Positions 53,591 to 63,258 are shown, counted from the stretch's first letter. The stretch: DNA of 64,000 bases from Burkholderia sp. D-99 (GCF_011605345.1 NZ_JAAOXM010000003.1:186001-250000); one strand, 5' to 3'. Made by a program: numbers and translations. Notes: generated by a model not told the origin, from the letters alone.

Positions 53591-54541
53591 ATGATTGCAG
53601 TGACGGGAGCGAACGGATTCGTCGGCCATGCCGTGCTGAGGCGGCTGGCCGAATACGGTTATGGCGCGGCGGGAATCGTCAGGCGTGCGCAGCCGGAACC
53701 GATAGCGCGGGAATGGGTATTCGACGCCGCCGATTTCGCCGGTATCGAGGCCGCGTGGCCGGACTGGCTGCATTGCGAGGCCGTGATTCATCTGGCCGCG
53801 CGCGTACACGTGATGGACGACCTCGACGCGGACCCGCTGGCGGCCTATCGTCGGACGAATGTCGACGGCGCATTGCGTGTCGCGAAAGCCGCCCGGCGCG
53901 CGGGCGCGCGGCGTTTCGTCTATGCCAGCAGCATCAAGGCGGTCGGCGAGAGCAGCAGCGGGCGGGCGCCGCTGGGCGAGGGCGACGAACCGCACCCGGA
54001 CGACCCATACGGACGCTCGAAGCTCGAGGCGGAGCAGGCGCTGCGCGAGTTCGGCGCTCGCAGCGGCATGGAAATCGTGATCGTGCGGCCGCCGCTGGTC
54101 TATGGGCCCGGCGTGCGTGCGAATTTCCTGCGGCTGATGGACGTCGTGTCGAAGGGGGTGCCGCTACCGCTCGGCGCAGTCGACGCACGTCGCAGCCTGG
54201 TCTTTGTCGACAATCTTGCCGACGCGCTCGTACGGTGTGCCGTCGATGCGGCGGCAGCGGGCGAGACCTTTCATGTTGCCGACGATCGCGATCCCGGCGT
54301 CGCGGAACTGGCCCGGTTGATGGCGGCCGCGCTTCATGTCCGTGCGCGTCTGATTCCGGTGCCCGCAGCGTGGCTGCGCGCGGCCGGGCGGCTGACGGGG
54401 CGTTCCGCGCAAATCGATCGGCTCGCGGGCGAGTTGCGGCTCGACACGCGGCACATCCGGGAGGTGCTCGGCTGGCACCCGCCGTTCACGCTCGAGGACG
54501 GGTTGCGCGAGACGGCCCGGTGGTATCGCGCCACACACTGA
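53591..54541 (+). CDS. NAD-dependent epimerase/dehydratase (WbpV-like)
   Basis: 316 residues of the extended SDR family: GANGFVG at residues 6-12, YASSIKAVGE, and the YGRSK catalytic pair. It most resembles WbpV/WbiG-type 4-reductases or 4-epimerases of UDP-N-acetyl sugars. Adjacent wbpL and wbpM point to a pathway from UDP-GlcNAc through a 4-keto-6-deoxy sugar to UDP-QuiNAc or UDP-FucNAc. Which product is formed cannot be told from sequence. Confidence 0.9.
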   Translation: MIAVTGANGFVGHAVLRRLAEYGYGAAGIVRRAQPEPIAREWVFDAADFAGIEAAWPDWLHCEAVIHLAARVHVMDDLDADPLAAYRRTNVDGALRVAKAARRAGARRFVYASSIKAVGESSSGRAPLGEGDEPHPDDPYGRSKLEAEQALREFGARSGMEIVIVRPPLVYGPGVRANFLRLMDVVSKGVPLPLGAVDARRSLVFVDNLADALVRCAVDAAAAGETFHVADDRDPGVAELARLMAAALHVRARLIPVPAAWLRAAGRLTGRSAQIDRLAGELRLDTRHIREVLGWHPPFTLEDGLRETARWYRATH

Positions 54542-54545
54542 GCCT

Positions 54546-55565
54546 ATGCAGATCGACACCTTTCTCTCCAATGCGGCGACGCATGCGATCGTCGGTACGG
54601 TCGTCTCGGCCTGCCTGAGTGCGGGCATCCTGTGGATCCTGCTGCGCTCGGGGCTGGCATGGTCGCTCGCGACCGACGTGCCGAACGATCGCTCGCTTCA
54701 CACGCGCCCGACACCGCGGGTGGGCGGCTGGGGCATCGTGCCGGTCGTGTGCGTACTGGTGGGGTTCTTCTCGCCGTCGCTGCGGGTCGTCGTGCTCGCA
54801 GCGGCCGCGCTGGCGCTGCTGTCGCAGATCGACGATCGGCGTGGGCTGCCGGCCCGCGTGCGATTCGCCGGCCACGTCGCCGCAGTCGCCGCGTTTCTGT
54901 TGGCTTATCCGGCCGGACTGCCGTGGTGGATGCTCGTCGGGATCGGCTTCCTGATGGTCTGGCTGGTCAATCTCTACAATTTCATGGATGGCGCGGACGG
55001 GCTCGCGGGCGGCATGGCGGTGTTCGGCTTTGGCGGCTATGCGCTCGTCGCGCTGGCCGGGCCGCATCCGTCGGCCGATCTCGCATGGTGCGCTGCCGTG
55101 GTCGCTGGCGCCGCCGCCGGTTTCCTCGTGCTCAATTTCCATCCGGCCCGGATTTTTCTTGGCGATGCCGGATCGATTTCGCTCGGTTTTCTAGCGGGCG
55201 CATTCGGTTTCTATGGATGGCGCAGCGGTGTCTGGCCGATCTGGTTGCCCGCTCAATTGTTCGCGCCGTTCATCGCGGATGCATCGGTTACATTGCTGAA
55301 ACGTTTGTTGCGCGGCGAAAAGTTCTGGCAGGCGCATCGTGAGCATTACTATCAGCGGATGGTGCGCTCCGGGATCGGACATGCACGCACGGCATGCTGC
55401 TGGTATGCGGTGATGGGAGCAGGCATAATCGCCGCTACGTGGGCGCTTTGCCTGCCTGCACATCTGCAATGGGTTGCCGTACTGGCGTGGTATGGCGTGC
55501 TGGCGATGCTGGGGTACGTCGTTGATGTGCGCTGGCGCAAATTTCAAACAACCGTTTCAAAGTAA
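54546..55565 (+). CDS. wbpL: Undecaprenyl-phosphate sugar-1-phosphate transferase (WbpL/WecA family)
   Basis: 339 residues with about ten membrane spans. Motifs DDRRGLP, NLYNFMDGADGLAGG, FLGDAGSISLGF and the C-terminal HREHYYQRMV are typical of WbpL-type transferases that attach HexNAc-1-phosphate to undecaprenyl phosphate, starting the O-unit on the inner membrane. It sits between the WbpV-like epimerase (four bases upstream) and wbpM. Confidence 0.93.
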   Translation: MQIDTFLSNAATHAIVGTVVSACLSAGILWILLRSGLAWSLATDVPNDRSLHTRPTPRVGGWGIVPVVCVLVGFFSPSLRVVVLAAAALALLSQIDDRRGLPARVRFAGHVAAVAAFLLAYPAGLPWWMLVGIGFLMVWLVNLYNFMDGADGLAGGMAVFGFGGYALVALAGPHPSADLAWCAAVVAGAAAGFLVLNFHPARIFLGDAGSISLGFLAGAFGFYGWRSGVWPIWLPAQLFAPFIADASVTLLKRLLRGEKFWQAHREHYYQRMVRSGIGHARTACCWYAVMGAGIIAATWALCLPAHLQWVAVLAWYGVLAMLGYVVDVRWRKFQTTVSK

Positions 55566-55582
55566 ATCGAGGTGTGACGCCG

Positions 55583-57466
55583 ATGTTTCGCCGTAAAGCG
55601 TCATGGCTGTCGTTCAGTGCATTCCTGTTCGACCTGCTGGCTGTCGTGGCCTCGTGGCTGGTCGCCTACCTGGTCCGTTTCAACGGCGTCGTTCCGGACG
55701 ATTTCCTGCACGGTGCACTCAGTGCCCTGGGCTGGGTGCTGCCCGTCTACGCGTTGATGTTTCACGCTTTCGGCCTGTATCGCGGCCTCTGGGTGTTCGC
55801 GAGCCTTCCCGACCTGATGCGCATTTCGAAGGCGGTCGTGGTCGGCAGCCTCGTCGTCATGGTCGGGGCCGTGATGTTCCAGCCGCACCCGATCATTCCG
55901 CGTTCGGTGCTGCTGCTCTCGCCGATCCTGCTGTTCCTCATCATGGGCGGTGCCCGCGCGCTCTACCGTGCGACGAAGGAGTTCTACCTTTACGGCGGCC
56001 TCGTCGGGCAGGGCAAGCCGGTGCTGGTGCTTGGAGCCGGCACCGCCGGCGCCAGTCTGGCGCGCGAACTGTCGCGCTCGGGCGAGTGGCGGCTCGTCGG
56101 CCTGCTGGATGACGACACCACGAAGCAGGGGCGCGAGATCTATGGCTACAAGGTTCTCGGCTCGATCAACGATCTCGCACACTGGACCGATTCGATGAAG
56201 GTCGAGTACGCGATCATCGCGATTCCGTCGGCCTCCGTCGAAATGCAGCGTCGCGTTGCGACGCTGTGCGTGCGCGCCGGCGTGAAGGCAATGGTGCTGC
56301 CGTCGCTGACCGCGCTGATGCCGGGGCAGGGCTTCCTGTCGCAGGTGCGGAACATCGATCTCGAGGATCTGCTCGGCCGGGATGCCGTCACGATCGACAC
56401 GCCGCACGTCGAGGCGCTATTGCGCGGCCGCGTCGTGATGGTGACGGGTGCGGGTGGCTCGATCGGCTCCGAGCTGTGCCGGCAGATCCTGCGTTTCGCG
56501 CCGGCGCAACTGGTTGCATTCGACCTGTCCGAATACGCGATGTACCGGCTGACCGAGGAACTGCGCGAGCGCTTCCCCGACCTGCCGGTCCTGCCGCTCA
56601 TCGGCGATGCGAAGGATTCGCTGCTGCTCGACCAGGTGATGTCGCGCCATGCGCCGTACATCGTGTTCCATGCGGCCGCCTACAAGCACGTGCCGCTGAT
56701 GGAGGAGCACAACGCATGGCAGGCGCTGCGCAACAACGTGCTCGGCACGTACCGCGTGGCCCGTGCGGCGATCCGCCACGACGTGCGTCACTTCGTGCTG
56801 ATCTCGACCGACAAGGCCGTCAATCCGACCAACGTGATGGGCGCGAGCAAGCGCCTTGCGGAAATGGCCTGCCAGGCGTTGCAGCAGACGAGCGGGCGCA
56901 CCCAATTCGAAACCGTGCGTTTCGGCAACGTGCTAGGCAGCGCGGGCAGCGTGATTCCGAAGTTCCAGCAGCAGATCGCGAAGGGCGGCCCGGTGACGGT
57001 CACGCACCCGGAGATCACACGCTTCTTCATGACGATCCCGGAAGCATCGCAACTCGTGCTGCAGGCGTCGAGCATGGGGCACGGCGGCGAGATCTTCATT
57101 CTCGACATGGGCGAGCCGGTGAAGATCGTCGATCTCGCATGCGACCTGATCCGACTGTACGGCTTCTCGGAGGAGCAGATCCGGATCGAGTTCACCGGGC
57201 TGCGGCCCGGCGAGAAGCTCTACGAGGAGCTGCTCGCGGACGACGAGGCGACGACGCGTACCCCGCACCCGAAGCTGCGGATCGCACGTGCGCGGGAGGT
57301 GCCGGACAATTTCCTCGACGAGCTGCTGCCGTGGCTGATGCAGCATCGCGTACTACCCGATGACGAAGTGCGGCGCGACCTGCGGCGCTGGGTGCCTGAA
57401 TATCAGACGACCGTTACCCCGACGCTGCAGAGCGTGCCGTCGGTGCGTGTCGTATCGAACGGGTGA
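55583..57466 (+). CDS. wbpM: UDP-GlcNAc 4,6-dehydratase, membrane type (WbpM/CapD)
   Basis: 627 residues: four N-terminal membrane spans (about 10-125), a first Rossmann-like domain (VLVLGAGTAGASLAREL), then the catalytic SDR domain with GAGGSIGSELC and STDKAVNPTNVMGASK, in which Met replaces the usual Tyr of YxxxK as in other WbpM proteins. It converts UDP-GlcNAc to the 4-keto-6-deoxy sugar used by WbpV. ATG at 55583 follows GAGGTG at good spacing; a GTG at 55574 adds three residues. Last gene of the plus-strand O-antigen unit. Confidence 0.95.
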   Translation: MFRRKASWLSFSAFLFDLLAVVASWLVAYLVRFNGVVPDDFLHGALSALGWVLPVYALMFHAFGLYRGLWVFASLPDLMRISKAVVVGSLVVMVGAVMFQPHPIIPRSVLLLSPILLFLIMGGARALYRATKEFYLYGGLVGQGKPVLVLGAGTAGASLARELSRSGEWRLVGLLDDDTTKQGREIYGYKVLGSINDLAHWTDSMKVEYAIIAIPSASVEMQRRVATLCVRAGVKAMVLPSLTALMPGQGFLSQVRNIDLEDLLGRDAVTIDTPHVEALLRGRVVMVTGAGGSIGSELCRQILRFAPAQLVAFDLSEYAMYRLTEELRERFPDLPVLPLIGDAKDSLLLDQVMSRHAPYIVFHAAAYKHVPLMEEHNAWQALRNNVLGTYRVARAAIRHDVRHFVLISTDKAVNPTNVMGASKRLAEMACQALQQTSGRTQFETVRFGNVLGSAGSVIPKFQQQIAKGGPVTVTHPEITRFFMTIPEASQLVLQASSMGHGGEIFILDMGEPVKIVDLACDLIRLYGFSEEQIRIEFTGLRPGEKLYEELLADDEATTRTPHPKLRIARAREVPDNFLDELLPWLMQHRVLPDDEVRRDLRRWVPEYQTTVTPTLQSVPSVRVVSNG

Positions 57467-57511
57467 CCCGGCCGGGCAAGGGGCCGAACCGCACGACAAC
57501 GGCAATTAAAA

Positions 57512-57534
57512 AGCGCCCCGCAGGGCGCTTTTTT
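57512..57534. terminator. Bidirectional terminator between the two glycan operons
   Basis: AGCGCCC (57512-57518), loop CGCA, GGGCGCT (57523-57529) followed by T (57530-57534). On the other strand the AAAAA before the stem gives a T run, so it can stop transcription both from wbpM and from the converging minus-strand operon. Confidence 0.9.
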
Positions 57535-57557
57535 CTGTCCGGAAGCCGGCGGGCCGT

Positions 57558-58664
57558 TCAGTGGCTGCGCCGCTCTTTCCTCACGACCATCCACCTCGGC
57601 GCCCTGAACCGCACGATGCTGATGTACAGCCACACGTAGGTCAGCGCGAACAGCACGACGAACACGAACAGGTGCACCGTGTGCCGCCAGAACAGCGTCG
57701 CGGGTATTACCGCGACGAGGCACAGCAACCACAGGTACGGTGACGTCAGCGAATTGCGGCGCGTGAGGTCGTGCGCGTGCTTCGTGCCGACGGCCCAGCG
57801 CATCAGCCGCTTGTACACGAGCATGTGCAGGTGCACGCCGTCCGGGATGCCGGGCGACATGCCGCGGATGAATTTCTTCCGGTAGATCGAGAAGCAGGTT
57901 TCGAAGATCGGATACATGAACAGCAGCACCGGGTACCACGCGGATACCTCGCGGTTGCGCATCACGAGCATGATCGCGAGTTCCGCGAGCATGAAGCCGA
58001 TGAAATACGCGCCGCCGTCGCCGAGGAAGATCAGCCCGGCCGGGAAATTCCACAGGAAGAAGCCGAGCACGGCGCCCATCATGATGATCGACGCGGACAT
58101 GACGACCGGGTCGCCGACCTGGAATGCCACGTATGCGAGCGACGCGAACATCATGAAACTGACCATCGACGCGAGCCCGTTGAAGCCGTCGATGATGTTG
58201 ACCGCGTTCGCGAGCGCCGCGACCGCGAGCACGGTGATGAACGCCGAAATGGCCGCGTAGTGGAGCAGGAAATCGAGCGGCGGCACGCTGATGCGCGTGA
58301 CCGCGATGTTCATCAGCCAGAACGCGAGCGCGGCCGCGCCCATCGTGCAGAGCAGCCGCGCGCGCGGCGACACGCGCTTGGTCAGGTCCTCGACGAGGCC
58401 GGACAGGAACGCCGGCATTCCGCAGGCGGTGATGCCCAGGATGCTGCCGGCGATCGTCGGATAGCGCTCGAGCAAGATCAGGGCGGATGCGACGACGCCC
58501 GCGAGGATCCCGATGCCCCCGACCCGCGGCACGGGCCGCACGTGGAATTTCTGCACGCCGGCCAGGTCACTGTCGACCGAGAATTTCTCGTGAAGGTGCG
58601 CGTAGCGCACGATGAACAGCGTGACGAGCAGGGAGACGATGAAGCCGGACGCGAAGCTGAGCAT
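57558..58664 (-). CDS. MraY/WecA-family glycosyl-1-phosphate transferase (second copy)
   Basis: 368 residues with about ten or eleven membrane spans. Motifs are GLVEDLTKR (E-D in place of D-D), NAVNIIDGFNGLAS and FLGDGGAYFIGFM. The family transfers a sugar-1-phosphate to undecaprenyl phosphate. It is only distantly related to WbpL at 54546 and is the last gene of the minus-strand operon with galE and wzx, which suggests a second lipid-linked glycan started by a different sugar. Confidence 0.9.
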   Translation of the reverse strand: MLSFASGFIVSLLVTLFIVRYAHLHEKFSVDSDLAGVQKFHVRPVPRVGGIGILAGVVASALILLERYPTIAGSILGITACGMPAFLSGLVEDLTKRVSPRARLLCTMGAAALAFWLMNIAVTRISVPPLDFLLHYAAISAFITVLAVAALANAVNIIDGFNGLASMVSFMMFASLAYVAFQVGDPVVMSASIIMMGAVLGFFLWNFPAGLIFLGDGGAYFIGFMLAELAIMLVMRNREVSAWYPVLLFMYPIFETCFSIYRKKFIRGMSPGIPDGVHLHMLVYKRLMRWAVGTKHAHDLTRRNSLTSPYLWLLCLVAVIPATLFWRHTVHLFVFVVLFALTYVWLYISIVRFRAPRWMVVRKERRSH

Positions 58665-58691
58665 GGGATCGCTCGAAAAATGGACAGCGGA

Positions 58692-59714
58692 TTATACAAA
58701 ACCGCGCGGGTTCCCCTCCTGCCATCGCCAGTGGTCGGCACACATTTCTTCGATGCCGAGCGTCGCGCGCCAGCCGATGATGTCGGCCGCGGCCTGCGGG
58801 TTCGCGTAGCACTCGGCGATGTCGCCCGGGCGGCGCGCGACGAGCTCGTACGGCACCGGGCGGCCCGATGCCTTCTCGAACGCGCGCACGACTTCCAGCA
58901 CGCTGTAGCCCTGGCCCGTGCCGAGGTTCACGACGAAGCTCGCGTCGCGCTTCGCCAGCGCGTCGAGCGCGGCGATGTGCCCCTTCGCGAGATCGACGAC
59001 GTGGATGTAGTCGCGCACGCCGGTGCCGTCCGGCGTCGGGTAGTCGGAGCCGAACACGCGCAGCCTTTCCAGCTTGCCGACCGCGACCTGCGCGACATAC
59101 GGCATCAGGTTGTTCGGGATGCCGGCCGGATCCTCGCCGATCAGTCCGCTCGCATGCGCGCCGACCGGGTTGAAGTAGCGCAGCGTCGCGATGCGCCACG
59201 ACGGGTCGGATACCTCGAGATCGCGCAGGATCTGCTCGGCGATCAGCTTCGACTGGCCGTACGGGTTCGTCGCGGACAGCGGGAACGATTCGTCGATCGG
59301 CGAGCGCTCGGGCACGCCGTACACGGTCGCGGACGAGCTGAACACGAACTGCTTCACGTTGCGCTCGCGCATGACCTTGAGCACGGCGAGCAGGCCGCCG
59401 ATGTTGTTCTGGTAGTACTCGAGGGGCTTCGCGACCGATTCGCCGACGGCCTTGAGCGCCGCGAAATGGATCGTGCCGGTGATCGGATGCGCGTCGAACA
59501 CCTTGGCGAGTGCGGCTTCGTCGCACACGTCGACCTGATGAAACGCGGGCGTCTTGCCCGTGATCCGCTCGATGCGGCGCACGGATTCTGCCTTGCTGTT
59601 GATGAGGTTGTCGACGATCACGACATCGTAGCCGTTGCCGAGCAACTCGACGGCCGTATGCGAGCCGATATAGCCCGCGCCGCCAGTAACGAGGATGGTG
59701 CCTTTAGCGGTCAT
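58692..59714 (-). CDS. galE: UDP-glucose 4-epimerase
   Basis: 340 residues beginning with [19 protein letters not shown]; catalytic region SSSATVYG and YGQSKLIAEQ; RYFNPVGAHASG and the C-terminal GLGIE-like LGIEEMCAD. It interconverts UDP-glucose and UDP-galactose or the N-acetyl forms, supplying donors for the neighbouring transferases. It is 15 bases after the GT4 gene and 27 bases before the MraY-like gene. Confidence 0.97.
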   Translation of the reverse strand: MTAKGTILVTGGAGYIGSHTAVELLGNGYDVVIVDNLINSKAESVRRIERITGKTPAFHQVDVCDEAALAKVFDAHPITGTIHFAALKAVGESVAKPLEYYQNNIGGLLAVLKVMRERNVKQFVFSSSATVYGVPERSPIDESFPLSATNPYGQSKLIAEQILRDLEVSDPSWRIATLRYFNPVGAHASGLIGEDPAGIPNNLMPYVAQVAVGKLERLRVFGSDYPTPDGTGVRDYIHVVDLAKGHIAALDALAKRDASFVVNLGTGQGYSVLEVVRAFEKASGRPVPYELVARRPGDIAECYANPQAAADIIGWRATLGIEEMCADHWRWQEGNPRGFV

Positions 59715-59729
59715 TGCAGATGCGCTCCT

Positions 59730-60866
59730 TCAGAGTGTGAATCCGGTCAACGAATGGATGGTCTTCCTGTAGCACTCGACGACCTGCTGCTCGTCGAACT
59801 CCGCCGCGACCTTGTGCCGGCCGCGTGCGCCCATCGCCGCCCGGCCTTCCGGTCCGAGCGCGATCATGCGAATCATTTGCTCCGCGAGGCTCGCACCGTC
59901 GCGCACGCGGCACAGGAAACCCGTTTCGCCGTCGGCGACGACGTCGCGGCAGCCCGGCACGTCGGTCGCGACGATCGGGCGGCCCATCGCCGACGCTTCC
60001 ATCAGCGTGCGCGGCACGCCTTCGCGGTACGACGGCAGTACGACGCAGTCGGCCGCCGCGATATGCGGGCGCACGTCGTGCGCTTCGCCGAGATACTCGA
60101 CGACGCCTTCGCCGACCCACGCATCGACATCCGCGCGGCCGATCGCGCTCGGATTGTCGACGCCGAGCGGCCCGAGCAGCTGGAAGCGCGCGTTCGGGAA
60201 GCGTTCGCGCACGATGCGCGCGGCCTCCACGTACTCGCGCACGCCCTTGTCCCACAGCAGGCGGCCGATCAGGATGAAGACGGGGGCGTCGCCGGCAGGC
60301 AGCGGCACGGGCGCGAACTGTTCGAGGTCGACGCCTTCGCCGTGCAGCAGCCGTGCGCGGTCGGGATGCGCGAGCAACTGCTCGTCGGTGAAGGTGGCGA
60401 GATCGTCGCGGTTCAGGAACCAGACTTCACGCGGGAAGCGGAACGCGAACCGGTACAGGCGCTTCGCGACGCTTGCCGCGCGGCTCTTCTGGATGAAGAC
60501 GTAGCCGAGCCCTGTCGTCACCGCGATCGACGGCACGCGCGCTAGCCACGCGGCGACCGAACCGTAGATGTTCGGCTTGATCGTGTAGTGGAACACGAGA
60601 TCGGGCTGCAGCGCGCGGTAGTGACGCACCAGCGCGGCAAGCGTGCCGAGATCCTCGCGCGGGCTCGTGCCTTTCGACGCGACGGAGAGCGCCACGTAGC
60701 GGCAGCCCATCTGCTCGAGCAAGGGTACCGTGCGGTCGTGCGGCGCAATCACGACGACCTCGGCGCCGCGCGCGACGAGCGCGCGGATCAGCCCGTGGCG
60801 ATACGTGTAGATCGCCCAGGCCGTGTTGCAGACGAGCGCGATGCGCAGCGGGGAGGTGGCGGACAT
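59730..60866 (-). CDS. GT4-family glycosyltransferase
   Basis: 378 residues resembling the WbnK/WbpT-type galactosyl or N-acetylgalactosaminyl transferases: VFHYTIKPNIYGSVAAW, TTGLGYVF, IGRLLWDKGVREYVEAA and EX7E as EGVPRTLMEAS. The TIKPN motif is typical of transferases in enterobacterial and Pseudomonas O-antigen loci. A and T-rich bases precede the ATG. Transcribed from the wzx operon. Confidence 0.93.
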   Translation of the reverse strand: MSATSPLRIALVCNTAWAIYTYRHGLIRALVARGAEVVVIAPHDRTVPLLEQMGCRYVALSVASKGTSPREDLGTLAALVRHYRALQPDLVFHYTIKPNIYGSVAAWLARVPSIAVTTGLGYVFIQKSRAASVAKRLYRFAFRFPREVWFLNRDDLATFTDEQLLAHPDRARLLHGEGVDLEQFAPVPLPAGDAPVFILIGRLLWDKGVREYVEAARIVRERFPNARFQLLGPLGVDNPSAIGRADVDAWVGEGVVEYLGEAHDVRPHIAAADCVVLPSYREGVPRTLMEASAMGRPIVATDVPGCRDVVADGETGFLCRVRDGASLAEQMIRMIALGPEGRAAMGARGRHKVAAEFDEQQVVECYRKTIHSLTGFTL

Positions 60867-60917
60867 GAAAAAAGAAAAAAATAAAGCGTCGAAATGGCCG
60901 AAAGCGCCGGATCCGCG

Positions 60918-61742
60918 TCAGGCGGACGGCCGGGCGGCGAACAGTGTCTGCTTGATCCGCTGCAACGTACGGTACGGCGTCACGAAATGCAGCAGGTTCT
61001 TGGCGAGGCCGGCCCAGTCGTACGGGTTCAGCGCGTTGAAGTGGCTCAGCAGCAGCGTGAGCGTCGACACCAGCTGACGCCGGCGCTTGGTCGCACTGAT
61101 CCCGCCCTCGTTCAGTTCGTAATAGAGACCGAGTTCCGGCAGGTTCGCGCAATCGTAACGTTGCATTAACCGTAAAAAAAGATCGAGATCCTCGGCCGCA
61201 CGGTATTTGGCGCGATAGTTCCCCACTTCGCGCACGGCGTCGATGCGCAGCATGACCGACGGGTGCACGAGCGGCGAGCGCAGAAAGCGCGTGCGGCGCA
61301 GCGTGCGCGGATCGGCGGGCGGCGTCAGCATGAAGCGGGGTTCGCCGGCGCGCGACACGACCTGCGTCCACATGCCGACGCAGGCCACGCGCGGGTGGGC
61401 GCCGAGATACGCGCGCTCCTTCGCGAGGCGCTGCGGCGCGGCGAGATCGCCCGCGTCGATGCGCGCCGCAAAGCGGAAGCCGCGCGCGGCGAGCGCGTCG
61501 ATGCCGGCCGCGAGCGCGCGCTCGATGCCGCCGTTCTGCGGCATGCGCAGCACGTCGATCGTGAGGCCGGGCAGGTCGGGCGCGACAATCGGCGGCGTGC
61601 TGCCGTCATCGACGATCAGCACGTGCACGGGCGTGTCCTCGCGAAACGAGGCGAGGGTCCGAACGACGTCGTCGTGCCCGTTGTAGGCCGGCATCAGCAC
61701 GGCCACGTCGTCGAGCGGGGGCGGGCAATCAGGGGACGTCAT
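60918..61742 (-). CDS. GT2-family glycosyltransferase
   Basis: 274 residues with a GT-A fold: VAVLMPAYNGHDDVVRTLAS opens the domain, VDDGSTPP follows, ARIDAGDLAAPQRL carries the acidic metal-binding region and AEDLDLFLRLMQR a conserved ED motif. The ATG at 61742 overlaps the wzx stop by four bases. An extended upstream frame is not conserved. Probably adds one residue to the glycan exported by the Wzx-like flippase. Confidence 0.93.
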   Translation of the reverse strand: MTSPDCPPPLDDVAVLMPAYNGHDDVVRTLASFREDTPVHVLIVDDGSTPPIVAPDLPGLTIDVLRMPQNGGIERALAAGIDALAARGFRFAARIDAGDLAAPQRLAKERAYLGAHPRVACVGMWTQVVSRAGEPRFMLTPPADPRTLRRTRFLRSPLVHPSVMLRIDAVREVGNYRAKYRAAEDLDLFLRLMQRYDCANLPELGLYYELNEGGISATKRRRQLVSTLTLLLSHFNALNPYDWAGLAKNLLHFVTPYRTLQRIKQTLFAARPSA

Positions 61743-62995
61743 GGTCGCAGCTTGAAACGGATGTAATAAAAATTGACGGCGGTGGCGGCCAGATAGCCGG
61801 CCGCCAGCCCGACGAGCGCGCCGTACAGGCCGAGGCGCGGGATCGCGAACAGGTTGACGAGCGCGGCGATCGCAAGCGCGAGCAGCCATTTCGCCAGCAA
61901 TACGAATTTTGCTTGATATTTGAGAACGATAAGATTGCCTATCGCCTCGATGCCGGCCGGCACCGACAGCCAGACCGCCCAGCGGAAGATGTCGACCGAG
62001 GCCTCGTAGCCGTGGCCGAACACCTTGCCGACGATCAGCGGGGCGGCGGCGTCGAGCACGAGCGCGCCGGCCGTCATCAGGCCGGCCGTCATCGCGATCA
62101 GCCGGACGATGTTGCGGCGCAGCCGCGCGACGTCCTGCACGCGGTAGACGAAGGCGGGCGCGATCGTCTGCGCGAGCATCAGCGCGAGTGTGATCCAGTT
62201 CTCGTTGAGCTGCTGCGCGGCCGAGTAACGGCCGAGATCGGCGAACGACACGTGACGCTCGAGCATCAGGCGGTCGAGCTTCAGGAACAGGTACATGCAG
62301 ATGAGGCCGAGCCAGAACACGGTGCCGGCCGTCGCAAAGTGCCTGAACAGCGGTTTGTCGAACGTCCAGCCGAGTGCGCCGCCGTTACGATGCCGGTAGT
62401 ACAGCAGCAGCGCGAAGCCGATGGCGGCGGCCTCGAGCGCCCACAGCCACGCGAAGCGGGCGGGGCCCGCGGCCGCGCGGACCAGCAGCCAGACGAGCAG
62501 CGCCTTCGCCAGCGCGGTGACCATGCTGGCGACGAGCTGCGGCTTGCTGTAGGTCATGCTCTGCAGCCACGCGTTGATGACGCCGACGAACGGCTCGCGG
62601 AACACCATCGTGACCGCCAGGCCCGCGAGCATCGCGCCGACCAGCGGATCGAAGGCGCCCGCGGCGATCGCGATCCAGGTCGCGACGAGCGCGGCGGCGG
62701 AGACGGCGATGCGCAGCGCGAACGCGCTGCCGAGTACCGCGCCGAGCTGGGCGGGCGGGCGCTGGACGATGGTCGGGACGAGAATTTCCGCGCCGCACAC
62801 CCAGGTGAGCGGCGCCAGTACCAGGAGGAGCGTATTCGCATACTGCCATTTGCCGAACACATCTGGCCCGAAATAACGGGCCAGCAGGCCGCTGATCGCG
62901 ATCGCGACGCCGATCTGCGTGAGCCGTTCGAGCCCCAGCCAGACCAGATTCGCGACGGCCTTCGCGACGTCCGGGTTGCCGAAGCGCTTCAGCAT
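61739..62995 (-). CDS. wzx: Wzx-type O-antigen flippase (PST family)
   Basis: 418 residues with about 12 membrane spans, beginning ANLVWLGLERLTQIGVAIAI. ARYFGPDVFGKWQYANTLL matches the PST/MOP flippase pattern. It would flip undecaprenyl-linked repeat units across the inner membrane. No Wzy polymerase or Wzz is seen in the window. Presence beside a wzm/wzt exporter suggests two export routes. First gene of the minus-strand operon. Confidence 0.9.
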   Translation of the reverse strand: MLKRFGNPDVAKAVANLVWLGLERLTQIGVAIAISGLLARYFGPDVFGKWQYANTLLLVLAPLTWVCGAEILVPTIVQRPPAQLGAVLGSAFALRIAVSAAALVATWIAIAAGAFDPLVGAMLAGLAVTMVFREPFVGVINAWLQSMTYSKPQLVASMVTALAKALLVWLLVRAAAGPARFAWLWALEAAAIGFALLLYYRHRNGGALGWTFDKPLFRHFATAGTVFWLGLICMYLFLKLDRLMLERHVSFADLGRYSAAQQLNENWITLALMLAQTIAPAFVYRVQDVARLRRNIVRLIAMTAGLMTAGALVLDAAAPLIVGKVFGHGYEASVDIFRWAVWLSVPAGIEAIGNLIVLKYQAKFVLLAKWLLALAIAALVNLFAIPRLGLYGALVGLAAGYLAATAVNFYYIRFKLRP

Positions 62996-63258
62996 GCGCT
63001 GTGGCGGCGCGCGCGCAGGGCGGCCGGCAGGGCGCCCGGAGGCTGCAGGTTGGCGGCGGCGGGACGGCTAGGCATTAAAATGGGCGGCATGCGCGTCATC
63101 AAAACCCGCGATTATAAGTGGGATCGGGGTCGCTCCCGCCGTTGCGCGCCAGCGGTTGCGCTCCGCGCCGGGCCAGCATGTATCATGCGCGGCACCGGCG
63201 AGCGGCGGCCAGGCAAGCCAGACAATTTTCCATGCACGCAACTGAGAGAAGAGAATCG
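62996..63258. promoter_or_regulatory. Divergent promoter region between wzx and manB
   Basis: 263 bases between divergent operons. A perfect TATAAT is present on the minus strand at 63111-63116, about 115 bases upstream of wzx, but without a good -35. AAGAGAATC-like bases before the manB ATG form its ribosome-binding site. Promoter calls are tentative. Confidence 0.35.
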
